Below are positions 5,291 to 5,299 of a stretch of DNA of 5,299 nt, piece after piece. The notes under the pieces were generated by a model that saw only the letters and a program-made list of their open reading frames with translations, did not search any database and was not told the DNA's origin. The stretch is from positions 1 through 5,299 of the forward strand of contig JAMPIC010000055.1 in NCBI GenBank assembly GCA_023663025.1. The letters are read 5' to 3'. The stretch comes from Prevotella sp. (lineage in GTDB: Bacteria; Bacillota; Clostridia; Oscillospirales; Ruminococcaceae). Every line of letters begins with the position of its first letter. Within the stretch, counting starts at the first letter, position 1. The translations under genes were made by a program, and so were the position numbers.

Positions 5291-5299
5291 GATATATTT

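Larger units (their letters stand above)
4945..5299. repeat. Tandem hairpin (palindrome) cluster after the DAHP synthase gene
   Basis: This 352-bp tail has no credible gene and is almost entirely inverted repeats. In order: GCGGC/GCCGC (4981-4993, 3-nt loop); CCGCCTTT/AAAGGCGG (5009-5026, 2 nt between arms); CCAAAGGGC/GCCCTTTGG (5034-5054, 3-nt loop); TCGCGCTC/GAGCGCGA (5055-5074, 4-nt loop); CCCTTTC/GAAAGGG with an inner GTT/AAC (5078-5103); GGAATGGC/GCCATTCC (5108-5127, GACA loop); the terminator at 5130-5155; and two 13-bp snapbacks (5183-5211, 5262-5290). The cluster opens with TAAATTGTAATTTA (4945-4958), which overlaps the stop codon of the preceding gene. It continues towards the right edge and may be cut there. 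It resembles a mosaic repetitive element of the BIME/REP type rather than one gene's UTR; that is an inference. Confidence 0.7.

Overview
The window looks like chromosomal DNA from an anaerobic, gut-type clostridial Firmicute, most likely of the Ruminococcaceae/Oscillospiraceae type. The evidence is a DUF4317 protein (a family I know from Clostridia), a Gram-positive-style membrane-anchored VanY/M15B carboxypeptidase, Thermotoga/Bacillus-type DAHP synthase, AG-rich ribosome binding sites, and sigma-A-like promoters that all have 17-bp spacers. The genus is not determinable from what I can see.

Layout. Four complete protein genes are present. On the minus strand, reading right to left, are galE (2644-3657, UDP-glucose 4-epimerase), a D,D-carboxypeptidase-like gene (1358-2323, GTG start) and a DUF4317 gene (112-1245). 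On the plus strand is the DAHP synthase gene (3934-4947). galE and the DAHP synthase gene are divergent, and each has its own promoter in the 276-bp gap. The carboxypeptidase gene has a strong promoter at 2371-2399. The DUF4317 gene follows it after 112 bp with no promoter or terminator that I can see, so the two may be co-transcribed. A further minus-strand promoter at 69-97 points out of the left edge.

The genes are housekeeping: nucleotide-sugar supply for envelope polysaccharide (galE), peptidoglycan stem-peptide trimming (carboxypeptidase), entry into the shikimate pathway (DAHP synthase), and one protein of unknown function. I see no defence system, CRISPR array, transposase, tRNA or rRNA.

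The unusual material is between genes. (1) At 2421-2590 is a gene-free, structured-looking stretch that ends in a convincing plus-strand intrinsic terminator although no plus-strand gene precedes it. It may be a small RNA or a dispersed element. (2) At 4981-5290, after the DAHP synthase gene, nine perfect or near-perfect hairpins lie almost back to back, including an intrinsic terminator and two related 13-bp snapback hairpins. (3) The left edge (1-53) carries, in inverted orientation, the same motif pair that opens the right-hand hairpin cluster, so the four-gene block may be bracketed by copies of one repeat family.
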